DNA of 61,356 bases from Candidatus Aminicenantota bacterium (lineage in GTDB: Bacteria; Acidobacteriota; Aminicenantia; Aminicenantales; Aminicenantaceae). The notes beneath the pieces are model-generated. The model saw only the letters and a program-made list of their open reading frames with translations. It had not been told where the DNA came from and made no database searches. Each line of letters opens with the position of its first letter. The stretch's first letter is position 1. Shown piece after piece: positions 17,801 to 26,449 of this stretch. The stretch lies in assembly GCA_020344415.1 (NCBI GenBank), contig CP070825.1, positions 3,576,135-3,637,490 of the forward strand, given 5' to 3'. A program made the position numbers and the translations under genes.

Positions 17801-19219
17801 ATGTACAAAAAGATTACTAAAGAAATAATAGAAAGATTGGAAAAAATTGTCGGTAAAGAAAATGTGATTATCGATTCTGAAAGAATGGTGGACTATAGCC
17901 ATGATGAATTTTCTGATGCAAAGATGGCGAGGATGCCTGAGCTCGTGGTTAAACCCAAGACAACAGATGAGGTCTCTCTAATCATGCGCCTGGCAAATGA
18001 AGAAATGTTTCCGGTTACACCGCGAGGAGGCGCGACCGGCCTTTGCGGAGGATGCGTGCCCACTTCTGGAGGAATTGTGCTTTCGCTTGAAAACATGAAC
18101 AAAATAATAGAGGTTGATCTAAATAATCAGATGGCCGTTTGTGAACCTGGTGTGACTTTGATGGATTTTTATAGTGCGGTCGAGGAAGCAGGCCTTTTCT
18201 TTCCCCCGCACCCAGGAGAAGAAAGCGCAATGATTGGAGGTGTCATTGCTACGAACGCAGGAGGTGCACGTGCGGTCAAATACGGAGTTATCAGAAACTA
18301 TGTGCGCGGATTGGAAATCGTGCTTCCTACAGGCTCGCTAATTCATCTAGGCGGAAAACTTATGAAGAGCAGTACCGGATACAATCTGCTCAATTTAATC
18401 ATTGGTTCAGAAGGAACCCTGGGGATTATCACCAAGGCGACGATTCAGCTCATGCCCTCATCAGAGGTTGTGAGATACCTGATCATTCCCTATTCTGATC
18501 TGGCGGACGCCATAGAAACAGTCCCTTTTTTAATCAGAAAAAAAATCCTCCCCTTGGCTGTGGAATTTGTTCCCATGGAAGTTATCCAGATAACTGAGGA
18601 GTTTCTGAAAAAGAAATGGCCCTGTTCACAAGGAGAAACCCATCTTTTGATTATCCTCGATGCTTCATGCAGTGATGAGATAGACCGGTTTTCAGAAGCA
18701 GTAGCTGAGATATGCATGGAAAAAGGAGCTCTCGATGTTTTTGTAGCTGACAGTCCTGAAAAGCAGAAACAAATCTTGGATATTCGGAGCAAGATCTACG
18801 AGGTTTTAAAGCCCAATGTTGTAGAAGTCCTAGATATTGCTGTTCCCAGAGGTGAAATAGCTAAGCATGTGGGAAAAGTCAATGAGGTCTCTCAAAAGTA
18901 TAATATCTGGCTCCCTACTTATGGCCATGCTGCGGATGGAAACGTTCATACCCATATCATGAAGGCACGCTTGGAGGATGGAAGAATCGCTCCTGTTCCC
19001 GAAGAGGAATGGAGAGAGAAAAGTGAGAAAGTCCGTGAAGAGCTTTATCAAGATTGTAAAAGCAGGGGAGGAGTGATTTCTGGTGAACATGGAATCGGCA
19101 TTGTTAAAAAGCACTATCTTTCCTATGTTCTGGAAGAAGAACAGCTCCACCTCATGAGTGGAATAAAGCATCTATTTGACCCTAAAAATATCCTCAATCC
19201 GAACAAAATAGTAGATTGA
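17801..19219 (+). CDS. glcD: FAD-linked oxidase, GlcD / D-lactate dehydrogenase type, 472 aa
   Basis: A two-domain flavoprotein: PCMH-type FAD-binding domain (residues about 35-215) with the pyrophosphate loop TPRGGATGLCGGCVPTSGG and NAGGARAVKYG, then an FAD-oxidase C domain with YGHAADGNVHTH and the terminal GEHGIGIVKK. It oxidises glycolate, D-lactate or another 2-hydroxy acid. No Fe-S partner (GlcF) is adjacent, so the electron acceptor is unclear. AAGG lies 10 bases before the ATG. The gene symbol reflects family only. Confidence 0.88.
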   Translation: MYKKITKEIIERLEKIVGKENVIIDSERMVDYSHDEFSDAKMARMPELVVKPKTTDEVSLIMRLANEEMFPVTPRGGATGLCGGCVPTSGGIVLSLENMNKIIEVDLNNQMAVCEPGVTLMDFYSAVEEAGLFFPPHPGEESAMIGGVIATNAGGARAVKYGVIRNYVRGLEIVLPTGSLIHLGGKLMKSSTGYNLLNLIIGSEGTLGIITKATIQLMPSSEVVRYLIIPYSDLADAIETVPFLIRKKILPLAVEFVPMEVIQITEEFLKKKWPCSQGETHLLIILDASCSDEIDRFSEAVAEICMEKGALDVFVADSPEKQKQILDIRSKIYEVLKPNVVEVLDIAVPRGEIAKHVGKVNEVSQKYNIWLPTYGHAADGNVHTHIMKARLEDGRIAPVPEEEWREKSEKVREELYQDCKSRGGVISGEHGIGIVKKHYLSYVLEEEQLHLMSGIKHLFDPKNILNPNKIVD

Positions 19220-19394
19220 AAAGAATGATAAAATTAAATTATCATTACGGATAACGTGTGACGATCTCATCAAAAAAATGGAGACACACTACTAAATTAT
19301 GAAAAAGGATATAAGGTAAGAGAAGCTATTATCGGTAATTAAGTATTGTGTCCCTCTTTTTGATTGAATTGCGGGGAGGCGACCTAGGACGACT

Positions 19395-20429
19395 ATGAAG
19401 ATACTCATTATTGGCGGGACTCGTTTTCTTGGGTACCACATAGCAAAGCGCCTTCTTGCAGATGGCCATGACCTTACCCTTTTCAATCGCGGGAAAACAA
19501 TTGACGATCTTGGAGAAAAAGTCAGGCGAATCCATGGTGACAGGTATAATTCCAAGGCTTTTTCTGAGCGCCTCAGCGGAGAGAAATTCGATGCTGTTGT
19601 AGATATGATTGCTTTCAAGACAGAAGACAGCCAAACGGCTGTGGAGACTTTCATGGGGAATGTGGGACATTTTATCCATATCAGCACAGCTGCTGTTTAT
19701 ATCGTTACGCAGGATTTTCCGTGCCCAATCCGTGAAGAAGATTTTAATCGTCCCCTTTACTCAAAGCCTGAAGCGAACGATGGCTGGTGGTCTTATGGTT
19801 TCCATAAGAGGGAGTGTGAAAATGTGCTACGTGAGGCATTCGAGAGGCATGGCTTCCCTGTGACAATGTTCCGACTTCCGATTGTGATGGGGGAAAGGGA
19901 TTATTCTCTCAGAGCCTACTCATATTTTCTCCGCATCCTTGATGGTAAACCTCTGATTCTGCCCGACGGTGGTCTGAATGTTTCTACTCATATTTATCAA
20001 GACGATATTGCGAGAACCATCTCTTCAAATTTGCTTAATCCGTCTTCTTTAGGCCAAGCATTCAACCTCGCTCAACCTGAAATATTGACTCTGAGAACAT
20101 TTGTTCTGAAATCATCCGAGATTATGAACAAGAAGATTGAAATCGTCGAAATTCCATCCGCTATTCTGGAAAAGGCGGGATTAGGGATATCCTTTTCCCC
20201 GTTTTCCATGAGAAGACCTTTTGTTCTTGATATTCAGAAAGCAAGAAGAGAACTCAGTTTTTCTGCAACTCCCTTTGACATTTGGGTGGGGAAAACGATC
20301 CGCTGGTTTGTAGAGGATTATGATGGAGAGCCGCCTGAAAACTATAATTCAAGGGAAAAAGAGAATGAGATCGTTAAAAAATATAAACAATCAGTTGAGA
20401 CATTAACAGCCAGGAATAATTCAGGATAG
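19395..20429 (+). CDS. NAD-dependent epimerase/dehydratase (extended SDR), 344 aa
   Basis: Rossmann-fold start MKILIIGGTRFLGYHIAK with the G-x-x-G-x-x-G nucleotide motif (residues 7-13), FNRGKT following beta-2, ISTAAVY and a Tyr-x-x-x-Lys-like WSYGFHKRECE. The family acts on nucleotide sugars, but chloroplast-RNA-binding-like/isoflavone-reductase-like members also share this opening, so the substrate is uncertain. AGGA lies five bases before the ATG. Monocistronic by spacing. Confidence 0.85.
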   Translation: MKILIIGGTRFLGYHIAKRLLADGHDLTLFNRGKTIDDLGEKVRRIHGDRYNSKAFSERLSGEKFDAVVDMIAFKTEDSQTAVETFMGNVGHFIHISTAAVYIVTQDFPCPIREEDFNRPLYSKPEANDGWWSYGFHKRECENVLREAFERHGFPVTMFRLPIVMGERDYSLRAYSYFLRILDGKPLILPDGGLNVSTHIYQDDIARTISSNLLNPSSLGQAFNLAQPEILTLRTFVLKSSEIMNKKIEIVEIPSAILEKAGLGISFSPFSMRRPFVLDIQKARRELSFSATPFDIWVGKTIRWFVEDYDGEPPENYNSREKENEIVKKYKQSVETLTARNNSG

Positions 20430-20497
20430 ATAAAGTTGTTTGATTCAGGTTCAGCAAGTTAATGGATTGAAAAAAATTAGCGTCAAAGGAGAAAATC

Positions 20498-21490
20498 ATG
20501 GCAGATTTAACTACCTCTTACATGGGATTACAGCTAAGAAATCCGATAATCGTATCAAGCAGTGATCTGACTAAGTCTATTTCAAGCATCACAAGATGCT
20601 ATGAAGCAGGAGCGGGTGCGGTGGTTCTCAAGTCGATATTTGAGGAGCAGTTTTTGGAAGAAGGGGGGGTCGGGAGAGAAGGTTACACGATTCATCCAGA
20701 AGCTAGAGATTACTTGCAGAGCGGTGCTTTGCTGGATTATGCTCCACAAAAAATTTATCAAGTGATTGAGGGAGCAAAAAAAGAGACGAGCATCCCAATC
20801 ATTGCAAGCATCAACTGTCAATCCCCAAAATTGTGGCCTAGGTTTGCCCGCCAATTCCAGGATGCTGGAGCTGATGGACTGGAGCTTAATATTTATTTCC
20901 TTCCGCTTGACCTAGACTCTCCAGGCTCGGAATATGAAGAATTTCATCTCCAGATTATGAGTGAAGTAAAAAGAGCTGTTTCAATTCCGGTTTCGGTCAA
21001 ACTGATCTCACAGCTTACTTCTATTTCGTATTTAGTTAGTAAATTGGCAAATGCAGGCTGCGATGGCGCAGTCCTTTTCAACTGGTTCCTAGAGCCTGAT
21101 ATTAATATTGAAAATCTCAAGACTAGAGATATAATCGGTAAAGGTAACTTCCGGCAGTCTTTAAAATGGGCGGCTCTATTGGCAGGAAGGGTGGGATGTG
21201 ATATTGCTTCTTCTGGGGGAGTTCGCACTGCTGACGATGTGATCAAACTGATACTGGCAGGAGCTTCGGCTGTGCAGGCCTGCAGCCTTTTCTATCAGCA
21301 GGGACTTGAGGCCCTTAAAGAACTTTTAAAAGGACTTGAGGAATGGATGGATAGTCATCGTTATTTGAAGATAGGAGATTTTAGAGGAGAGCTTTCCTAT
21401 AAGAGACAGGAACTGAGTTTTAAAGGTGTGGGCGAGGCAGGCGCCTATTTTCGAGCCCAGTATTTAAAGACCTATTCGAAAATAGAATGA
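20498..21490 (+). CDS. Dihydroorotate dehydrogenase-like flavoprotein, 330 aa
   Basis: A TIM-barrel FMN protein of the PyrD-like group. ADLTTSYMGLQLRNPIIVSSSDLTKS is the usual N-terminus; later ADGLELNIYFL, IPVSVKLISQLTS, DGAVLFNWF and IASSGGVRTADDVIKLILAGASAVQACS match substrate and FMN-phosphate-binding regions. Members annotated 'dihydroorotate dehydrogenase-like' occur without pyrimidine genes, as here, so the reaction is unproven. AAAGGAG precedes the ATG. An ACT-domain gene follows 17 bases downstream. Confidence 0.85.
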   Translation: MADLTTSYMGLQLRNPIIVSSSDLTKSISSITRCYEAGAGAVVLKSIFEEQFLEEGGVGREGYTIHPEARDYLQSGALLDYAPQKIYQVIEGAKKETSIPIIASINCQSPKLWPRFARQFQDAGADGLELNIYFLPLDLDSPGSEYEEFHLQIMSEVKRAVSIPVSVKLISQLTSISYLVSKLANAGCDGAVLFNWFLEPDINIENLKTRDIIGKGNFRQSLKWAALLAGRVGCDIASSGGVRTADDVIKLILAGASAVQACSLFYQQGLEALKELLKGLEEWMDSHRYLKIGDFRGELSYKRQELSFKGVGEAGAYFRAQYLKTYSKIE

Positions 21491-21507
21491 AATAAAAGGA
21501 GAGAAAA

Positions 21508-21888
21508 ATGGAAAGAATAAACGAAATTTTTGTTGTCCTTGAGAATCGGCCTTCTACTCTAGGAGAACTGTGCAGCCATTTGGCTGAACACAAAATTAAC
21601 ATTGAGGCTATAGGGGTTTTTCAGGATACAGCCAAGCTTTATGTCAAAAATATCAACAAGGCGATAAAGCTGTTGGACAAGCTGGAGTATACTACTGAAA
21701 TGAGGGAAGTCCTTAAGGTAGACCTAGAAAACCGACCCGGAGCCTTAGCCGAAGTTGCTACCAAACTGGGAAATAAGGGAGTAAACATCGAATATTGTTA
21801 CGGGGCTCTCAGTAAAAAAGGAGATTTTACATCAGTTATTATTGATGTTTCAGATATAGATAAGGCGATCAAAATTCTAAAGGGCTAA
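21508..21888 (+). CDS. Tandem ACT-domain protein, 126 aa
   Basis: Two ACT domains, residues about 5-65 (INEIFVVLENRPSTLGELCSHLAE) and 70-125 (EVLKVDLENRPGALAEVATKLGNKGVNIEYCYG). Free-standing ACT pairs bind amino acids and regulate enzymes. The strong ribosome site AAAGGAGAG and the 17-base gap make it co-transcribed with the DHOD-like gene, so it may sense an amino acid for that enzyme or for the transporter downstream. The effector cannot be read from sequence. Confidence 0.88.
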   Translation: MERINEIFVVLENRPSTLGELCSHLAEHKINIEAIGVFQDTAKLYVKNINKAIKLLDKLEYTTEMREVLKVDLENRPGALAEVATKLGNKGVNIEYCYGALSKKGDFTSVIIDVSDIDKAIKILKG

Positions 21889-21992
21889 AAAGAAAGACAT
21901 CGCCCCCTTTTTGATTGACTTCCTTCACTTGAGGCTTTATAAGAGAGGGAATTATGCTCTTCATGGAATACTTTAAAAGAGAGGATTGAGAG

Positions 21993-23498
21993 ATGATTGA
22001 AAAAGAGAAGAGAAGGAATATTCTGACAACGTTTCCGCGGACTTTTTGGACGGCAAACTTGATGGAGTTTTTCGAGCGAGCCGCATACTATGGCTTGAAT
22101 TCTGTTTTAGCAGTCTATTTGGTTGATGTTCTCAATATCGAGCATCAAGCATTTGGACTTCTTCAGGGATTTGTCTATGCTTTGACCTATATTCTGCCGA
22201 TTGTTGGCGGTGCTTTAGCTGATCGTTTAGGCTATCGAAAAGTGTTGCTGGTGGCATTTTCCCTGCTCTCAATAGGCTATTTTGCCGCAGGAAACTTTGA
22301 TACATATGGGATGATTTTTCTGTTTCTCCTGATCATGGCCACAGGAAGCGGCCTGTTTAAACCCATTATTACTGGAACGGTTGCCAGAACCACCACAAAA
22401 GAGAACAGCGGATTCGGGTTCGGTGTCTACTACTGGAGTATTAACTTGGGTGCATTTCTCGCTCCCTTTTGGGTCAGTTATATCAAAGGATTTAGCTGGC
22501 GCTATGTCTTCTTTTCCTCTGCTGCATGGTGTTTCCTGATGCTGCTGCCGACAATTTTTCTTTATAGAGACCCAGAAAGGCCAGAGAGTACAAAATCAAT
22601 CCGCCAGGTGCTGAAAGAGGCGCTGCTCGTATTGAGTAATTCCCGGTTCATATTGCTGATTGTTGTCTACTCATGCTTCTGGATTCTTTATTTTCAGATG
22701 TTTGGCTCTATCCTCTGGTATCTGCGGGATTTTATTTACCGTGCACCTGTGGACCAGTTTATGCAAAAAATTCCTTTGCTCAGGCCTTTCAAATTTGATG
22801 CTGAGTTTGTCACCATCATCAATGCTGGAACGATTGTGCTCCTTGTGGTCCTTGTCAGCCGGATAACCAAGAACCTTAAGGCTTTTCCAGTCATGGCTGG
22901 AGGAATAGTCATCGGGTCTTGCGGATTCCTGGTCTTGGCCTTCACCCAAAGCGCCTGGATGTTTATTCTGGGAATTGCTGTTTTTTCGATCGGAGAAATG
23001 ACTGCCCATCCCAAATATTACAGCTACATCGGAATTGTTGCTCCTCAGGAGCAAAAGGCGGTTTACATGGGTTATGCTTTTCTCTACGGTGTTTTTGGAA
23101 GTCTGATCGGAACCAACCTAGGAGCTTTTCTCTACGAGCGGATCCTTAAGCCTATTGCGCCAACAGAAGAATCCATCGCCTCTGGCGTTCCTTTGGCATC
23201 AAATGTTTTGAGCCAGGTGAAATTTTTCTGGCTGATCTTTGCCGTGCTTGGTGTTTTCTGTCTGGCCGGGATGCTGCTTTATAATAGATTCTTCTCTGAA
23301 GATACTCCTAAAGCAAACCGTCGAGCCTGGAAGATCATGCTTGGCATTTATGTTGTTATTGCTGCGGCAGGGGTTTATTTCTTTATTTACTCAGTTTTTC
23401 TTGCGCCACAAATCAACTGGAAGACTTTTGTTCAATCTTTAATCATGCTAGCCCTTGGTGGGGGCGGAATGGCGATGAGCTTGAGGAGGAGAGGATGA
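21993..23498 (+). CDS. Proton-coupled oligopeptide transporter (POT/PTR2, MFS), 501 aa
   Basis: About 14 hydrophobic segments. The POT signature is clear: [18 protein letters not shown] (ExxER-type proton motif), [15 protein letters not shown] between helices 2 and 3, and [18 protein letters not shown]. It imports di- and tripeptides with protons, consistent with the peptidases in this window. The stop overlaps the next start by four bases (ATGA), so translation is coupled to yjbQ. Confidence 0.9.
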   Translation: MIEKEKRRNILTTFPRTFWTANLMEFFERAAYYGLNSVLAVYLVDVLNIEHQAFGLLQGFVYALTYILPIVGGALADRLGYRKVLLVAFSLLSIGYFAAGNFDTYGMIFLFLLIMATGSGLFKPIITGTVARTTTKENSGFGFGVYYWSINLGAFLAPFWVSYIKGFSWRYVFFSSAAWCFLMLLPTIFLYRDPERPESTKSIRQVLKEALLVLSNSRFILLIVVYSCFWILYFQMFGSILWYLRDFIYRAPVDQFMQKIPLLRPFKFDAEFVTIINAGTIVLLVVLVSRITKNLKAFPVMAGGIVIGSCGFLVLAFTQSAWMFILGIAVFSIGEMTAHPKYYSYIGIVAPQEQKAVYMGYAFLYGVFGSLIGTNLGAFLYERILKPIAPTEESIASGVPLASNVLSQVKFFWLIFAVLGVFCLAGMLLYNRFFSEDTPKANRRAWKIMLGIYVVIAAAGVYFFIYSVFLAPQINWKTFVQSLIMLALGGGGMAMSLRRRG

Positions 23499-23914
23499 AG
23501 TCTCTAACTGAGTATTTAGTTTTTCATGCTAAAAAAAGGCAAGAGTTCATCAATATTACTCCAGAGGTGGAAGCATTAGTTGAGAAGAGCGGAGTCAGAG
23601 AAGGATTGTGTCTTGTCAATGCCATGCACATCACAGCCAGTGTTTTTATCAATGATGATGAGAGTGGACTGCATGCAGATTTTGAGGAGTGGCTCGAGAA
23701 ATTTTCTCCTCATGAACCAATATCAAACTACAAGCACAACCTAACGGGAGAGGATAACGCAGATGCTCATCTAAAAAGAACAATAATGGGGAGAGAAGTT
23801 GTGGTAGCGATTACAGGCGGGAGGCTGGATTTTGGTCCATGGGAGCAGATCTTTTATGGAGAGTTTGATGGACGAAGGAGGAAGAGAGTCCTGGTCAAAA
23901 TCATCGGAGAATAA
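23495..23914 (+). CDS. YjbQ / UPF0047 family protein, 139 aa
   Basis: A complete small single-domain protein: [39 protein letters not shown], then [22 protein letters not shown] and [22 protein letters not shown]. The conserved Cys/His positions are present (Cys40, His47, His91 approximately). YjbQ has weak thiamine-phosphate-synthase activity in E. coli, but its physiological role is unsettled. It overlaps the transporter stop by four bases. A hairpin terminator follows. Confidence 0.92.
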   Translation: MKSLTEYLVFHAKKRQEFINITPEVEALVEKSGVREGLCLVNAMHITASVFINDDESGLHADFEEWLEKFSPHEPISNYKHNLTGEDNADAHLKRTIMGREVVVAITGGRLDFGPWEQIFYGEFDGRRRKRVLVKIIGE

Positions 23915-23939
23915 AAAGAAGAGGGACGTCCTCTTTTTA
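23913..23939. terminator. Bidirectional hairpin between yjbQ and the dsrE-like gene
   Basis: AAAAAGAAGAGGGACGTCCTCTTTTT forms a GC-centred stem with A and T tracts on either side. It lies between two convergent genes (stops at 23914 and 23947), so it can end transcripts from both sides. Confidence 0.65.
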
Positions 23940-23946
23940 ATCATTT

Positions 23947-24429
23947 TTATATAAAAAGTGTGACATCAGCCTGTTGAGCCTGCTCGATATAGGTGGCGAC
24001 TCCAACGCATTGTGCGACTTGATCGATCATCTTTTCCTTGGGTATCTCCATGATCTCCATGCTCATCTGGCATCCAAATAGCTTTACTCCGAGATCAATC
24101 GCCATCTGTCTGAGCTCTGCAAGTGTGGGAACACGCTTGGCTTTCATCATCTTCTTGAACATCCAGCGTCCGATCCCACCGAAGCTCATCTTGCTTGGTG
24201 CAGCTCGATTGATATCCCCGCCATAAAATAATCCTAAAAGACGCCCAAGAATGCTCTTCCCTGTTCTCACTTTTTTCTTGAGTGCCCGAAGACCCCAGAA
24301 AGTGAAAAACATGGTTACTTCCATGTTAGAAGCAGCTGCCCCCGTGGCTATGGTGAAAGCTGCAAACAATTTATCCATATCTCCGCTGAAGATGACCATT
24401 GAAAGTTTTTTTCTTTTTTCTTCTTTCAT
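23947..24429 (-). CDS. DsrE/F/H-like (DsrE_2) protein, 160 aa
   Basis: A cytoplasmic protein of the peroxiredoxin-annotated DsrE group: KLSMVIFSGDMDKLFAAFTIATGAAASNMEVTMFFTFWGL opens the fold, and VKLFGCQMSMEIM carries the conserved Cys expected to hold persulfide. Relatives take part in sulfur-transfer and reactive-sulfur handling. It follows an ArsR-type regulator by 21 bases on the same strand, the classical regulator-effector arrangement. AAGGAAGG lies nine bases before the ATG. Confidence 0.85.
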   Translation of the reverse strand: MKEEKRKKLSMVIFSGDMDKLFAAFTIATGAAASNMEVTMFFTFWGLRALKKKVRTGKSILGRLLGLFYGGDINRAAPSKMSFGGIGRWMFKKMMKAKRVPTLAELRQMAIDLGVKLFGCQMSMEIMEIPKEKMIDQVAQCVGVATYIEQAQQADVTLFI

Positions 24430-24450
24430 GGGAAAAATTCCTTCCTTAGT

Positions 24451-24786
24451 TTAGATCTTACGGCCTGTCGCCGCTTTTACTGTCTTAGACTGGGAATCTA
24501 GTGCATCTTTGAGGACATCGCTGATCAAGTCAAAGGCTTTGATAATCTTGGGGTTAGAGATTGAATAAATGACGTTGATTCCCTCACGCCGAGCCGAGAC
24601 AATTCCTTTTGTTCTCAAGATGGATAAGTGTTGCGAAAGGTTAGCTTGCGTGATTCCTGTAGCCCTGACTAATTCGTTGACAGTCATTTCTTTTGTGCGG
24701 AGATTATCTAGAATCTCCTGTCTTTTGGGATTAGAAAGGGTTTTACAAACATCAGAGTGTAGATGATAGAAATCCTTTTTTTTCAT
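24451..24786 (-). CDS. ArsR-family winged-helix repressor, 111 aa
   Basis: Winged HTH at residues about 10-90: KTLSNPKRQEILDNL, TVNELVRATGITQANLSQHLSILRTKGIVSARREGINVIYSI. There is only one Cys (Cys14), so neither the ArsR CxC metal site nor the two-Cys persulfide switch of BigR/SqrR is complete; sensing may be different or through one thiol. Its own promoter contains a palindromic operator (see 24806-24831). The dsrE-like gene downstream is the likely target. Confidence 0.9.
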   Translation of the reverse strand: MKKKDFYHLHSDVCKTLSNPKRQEILDNLRTKEMTVNELVRATGITQANLSQHLSILRTKGIVSARREGINVIYSISNPKIIKAFDLISDVLKDALDSQSKTVKAATGRKI

Positions 24787-24805
24787 TTGGTTGAACCTCT
24801 CTTAG

Positions 24806-24831
24806 ATTATATCATTACAATATTCGAATAT
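24806..24831 (-). promoter_or_regulatory. Promoter and probable ArsR operator
   Basis: Read on the minus strand, TATAAT (24811 to 24806) lies about 20 bases upstream of the ArsR ATG. Just upstream of it is the perfect 12-base palindrome ATATTCGAATAT (24820-24831), placed in the -10/-35 spacer, where bound ArsR would block RNA polymerase. No canonical -35 is visible. Confidence 0.6.
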
Positions 24832-25200
24832 ACTAATTATAGCTCATAAAAAGGGGATAGGCTAGTTTTTTTGTCTGAAAAGTAAATAGATTGACAGGAC
24901 GAGAAGGCCGGCTTAATTTTTCTAGAGAGTACTCCTTTGTGAAGAAAAGTGAGTGGCTGTTTTTTTCCATGATGTAGGGATTTAATTATCAAATCTCCAT
25001 TTTTAAAATTTAGAAAAAAGAGAATGCAACATCTAAAAAACCTGAATAATTTTTGTTGACTTTCATGTTAGATATATGTATCTTTGTGCAACAGATAAAA
25101 TTGCCCGAGGTTTAAAATAGGTGAGGACTCAAGATAGGTAGGGGTATAAAAAAAACGTCTGTCTCAGGGTTGAGAGACGTGTTTTAGAAGGGAGCGAATA
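24832..25200. other. Long divergent intergenic region
   Basis: About 370 AT-rich bases between the ArsR promoter and the GH99-like gene. An ACGTCT...AGACGT hairpin with T-run lies at about 25155-25185, close before the next start; it could be a terminator or a leader structure. No ORF or known riboswitch recognised. Confidence 0.4.
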
Positions 25201-26319
25201 GTGAAGAGATTGAAAGCCACTATTATTTTATTCTTATTGTTTGTTTTATTAACGGCAGAGGTCGTAAGCCTGGAGAAAGAAGAAAGAGAATACGAGATCC
25301 TGGTTGACTTTTATACCTGGTATAACGATTGGTACCTCTTCCCTATGACTTACCCTATTAGAGGTTTATATCATTCTGGAGACCCGATTGTTGCAGCAGC
25401 TCAGAATGATGAGAAAAATAATTTTGGGATTAAAATAGATCTTGTTTCCTACTGGGGGCCTAGCTTTAGATGTTATGATTTGTTTAAAGCTGGCTACTTG
25501 CAGGCATCAAATTTTGAAACTCGAGAGTTCTGTTTTCTTTATGAAATAACGGGGCTGTTACTTGAAGAAGATGGAGTTTTTGATTTTGCGAATGAATTCA
25601 ATGAACAGAAATTCTTCAGAGATATTCAATGTCTAGAGGAAAACTATTTCTGGTATCCAAATTATTATCGGATAAACGGAAAACCTGTGGTTTATATCTG
25701 GACATCTAATATTAAAAATTTTGGAGAAGTAAGCAGACAAATCAGAGAAAGAGTTTACTTAATCGGAAGCGAACCCATTTTTTTCCCTCCTAGAGATGGA
25801 GACAAGCAGCGGATTCAGAAATTGAGGTGGTATGATGCAATAACTTCCTATGGTATTGGTCGGACATATGTTGCTAAGGAATATGGCAGCTTAACAGTAG
25901 ATTGTATTTCAGAATATTTCCGTGCAGTAATAAAATGGAATCAGATATTAAAAAAATATACATCCGGTGTTGAGTTAATTATGCCTATTCAATTTGCTTA
26001 CCAAGATAATAGGGGAGATTTTGATGAAAAGGGGAATAGAAGAACATTCTCAAGTACTGTAGATCAAGCTGATAGATTTGCGAATACAGTGAGAGTTCTC
26101 ACAAATTTAACTGGACACAGACGTATCCACTTAACCTCATATAACGAGCATTACGAGGGACATGGTTCAGAGCCAAGTTTTCAATATAATGATTTATGGT
26201 TACGTTTGATAAAAAAGTATTTTATAGACTGGAAATCCAGAGCCGATTCGCCTCCGATCTATGATGTAATTAAACAGAGGTTACATGACTCTATTATTGA
26301 AAGAAGATCGACGAAATAA
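25201..26319 (+). CDS. Exported GH99/GH71-like glycan-active protein, 372 aa
   Basis: GTG start with AGGGAG upstream and a signal peptide (KRLKATIILFLLFVLLTAEV). The mature protein has the pattern of GH99-like proteins: FYTWYNDWYLFPMTYPIRGLYHSGDPIVAAAQNDEKNNFGI, then WYPNYYRINGKPVVYIWTSN and LTSYNEHYEGHGSEPS near the end. Family members are endo-alpha-mannosidases/mannanases or wall-associated glycan enzymes. I cannot confirm the two catalytic glutamates without alignment. It stands alone. Confidence 0.55.
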   Translation: MKRLKATIILFLLFVLLTAEVVSLEKEEREYEILVDFYTWYNDWYLFPMTYPIRGLYHSGDPIVAAAQNDEKNNFGIKIDLVSYWGPSFRCYDLFKAGYLQASNFETREFCFLYEITGLLLEEDGVFDFANEFNEQKFFRDIQCLEENYFWYPNYYRINGKPVVYIWTSNIKNFGEVSRQIRERVYLIGSEPIFFPPRDGDKQRIQKLRWYDAITSYGIGRTYVAKEYGSLTVDCISEYFRAVIKWNQILKKYTSGVELIMPIQFAYQDNRGDFDEKGNRRTFSSTVDQADRFANTVRVLTNLTGHRRIHLTSYNEHYEGHGSEPSFQYNDLWLRLIKKYFIDWKSRADSPPIYDVIKQRLHDSIIERRSTK

Positions 26320-26449
26320 CAAAAAAGAAGCAGGGTACACTTTTCTTGTCGTTGTGGGCAAAGTGAAGCAATCTCTCTAATTAAAAAAAGTAGCCTACTC
26401 CTCTTTCTAATTAAATAAAATTACCTGTTGTGATTTTTTCTAGCTTGTT

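Noticed and set aside
17801..19219. Full glycolate oxidase (GlcDEF) locus
   Set aside because: Only the GlcD-like flavoprotein is present; no GlcE/GlcF neighbours.
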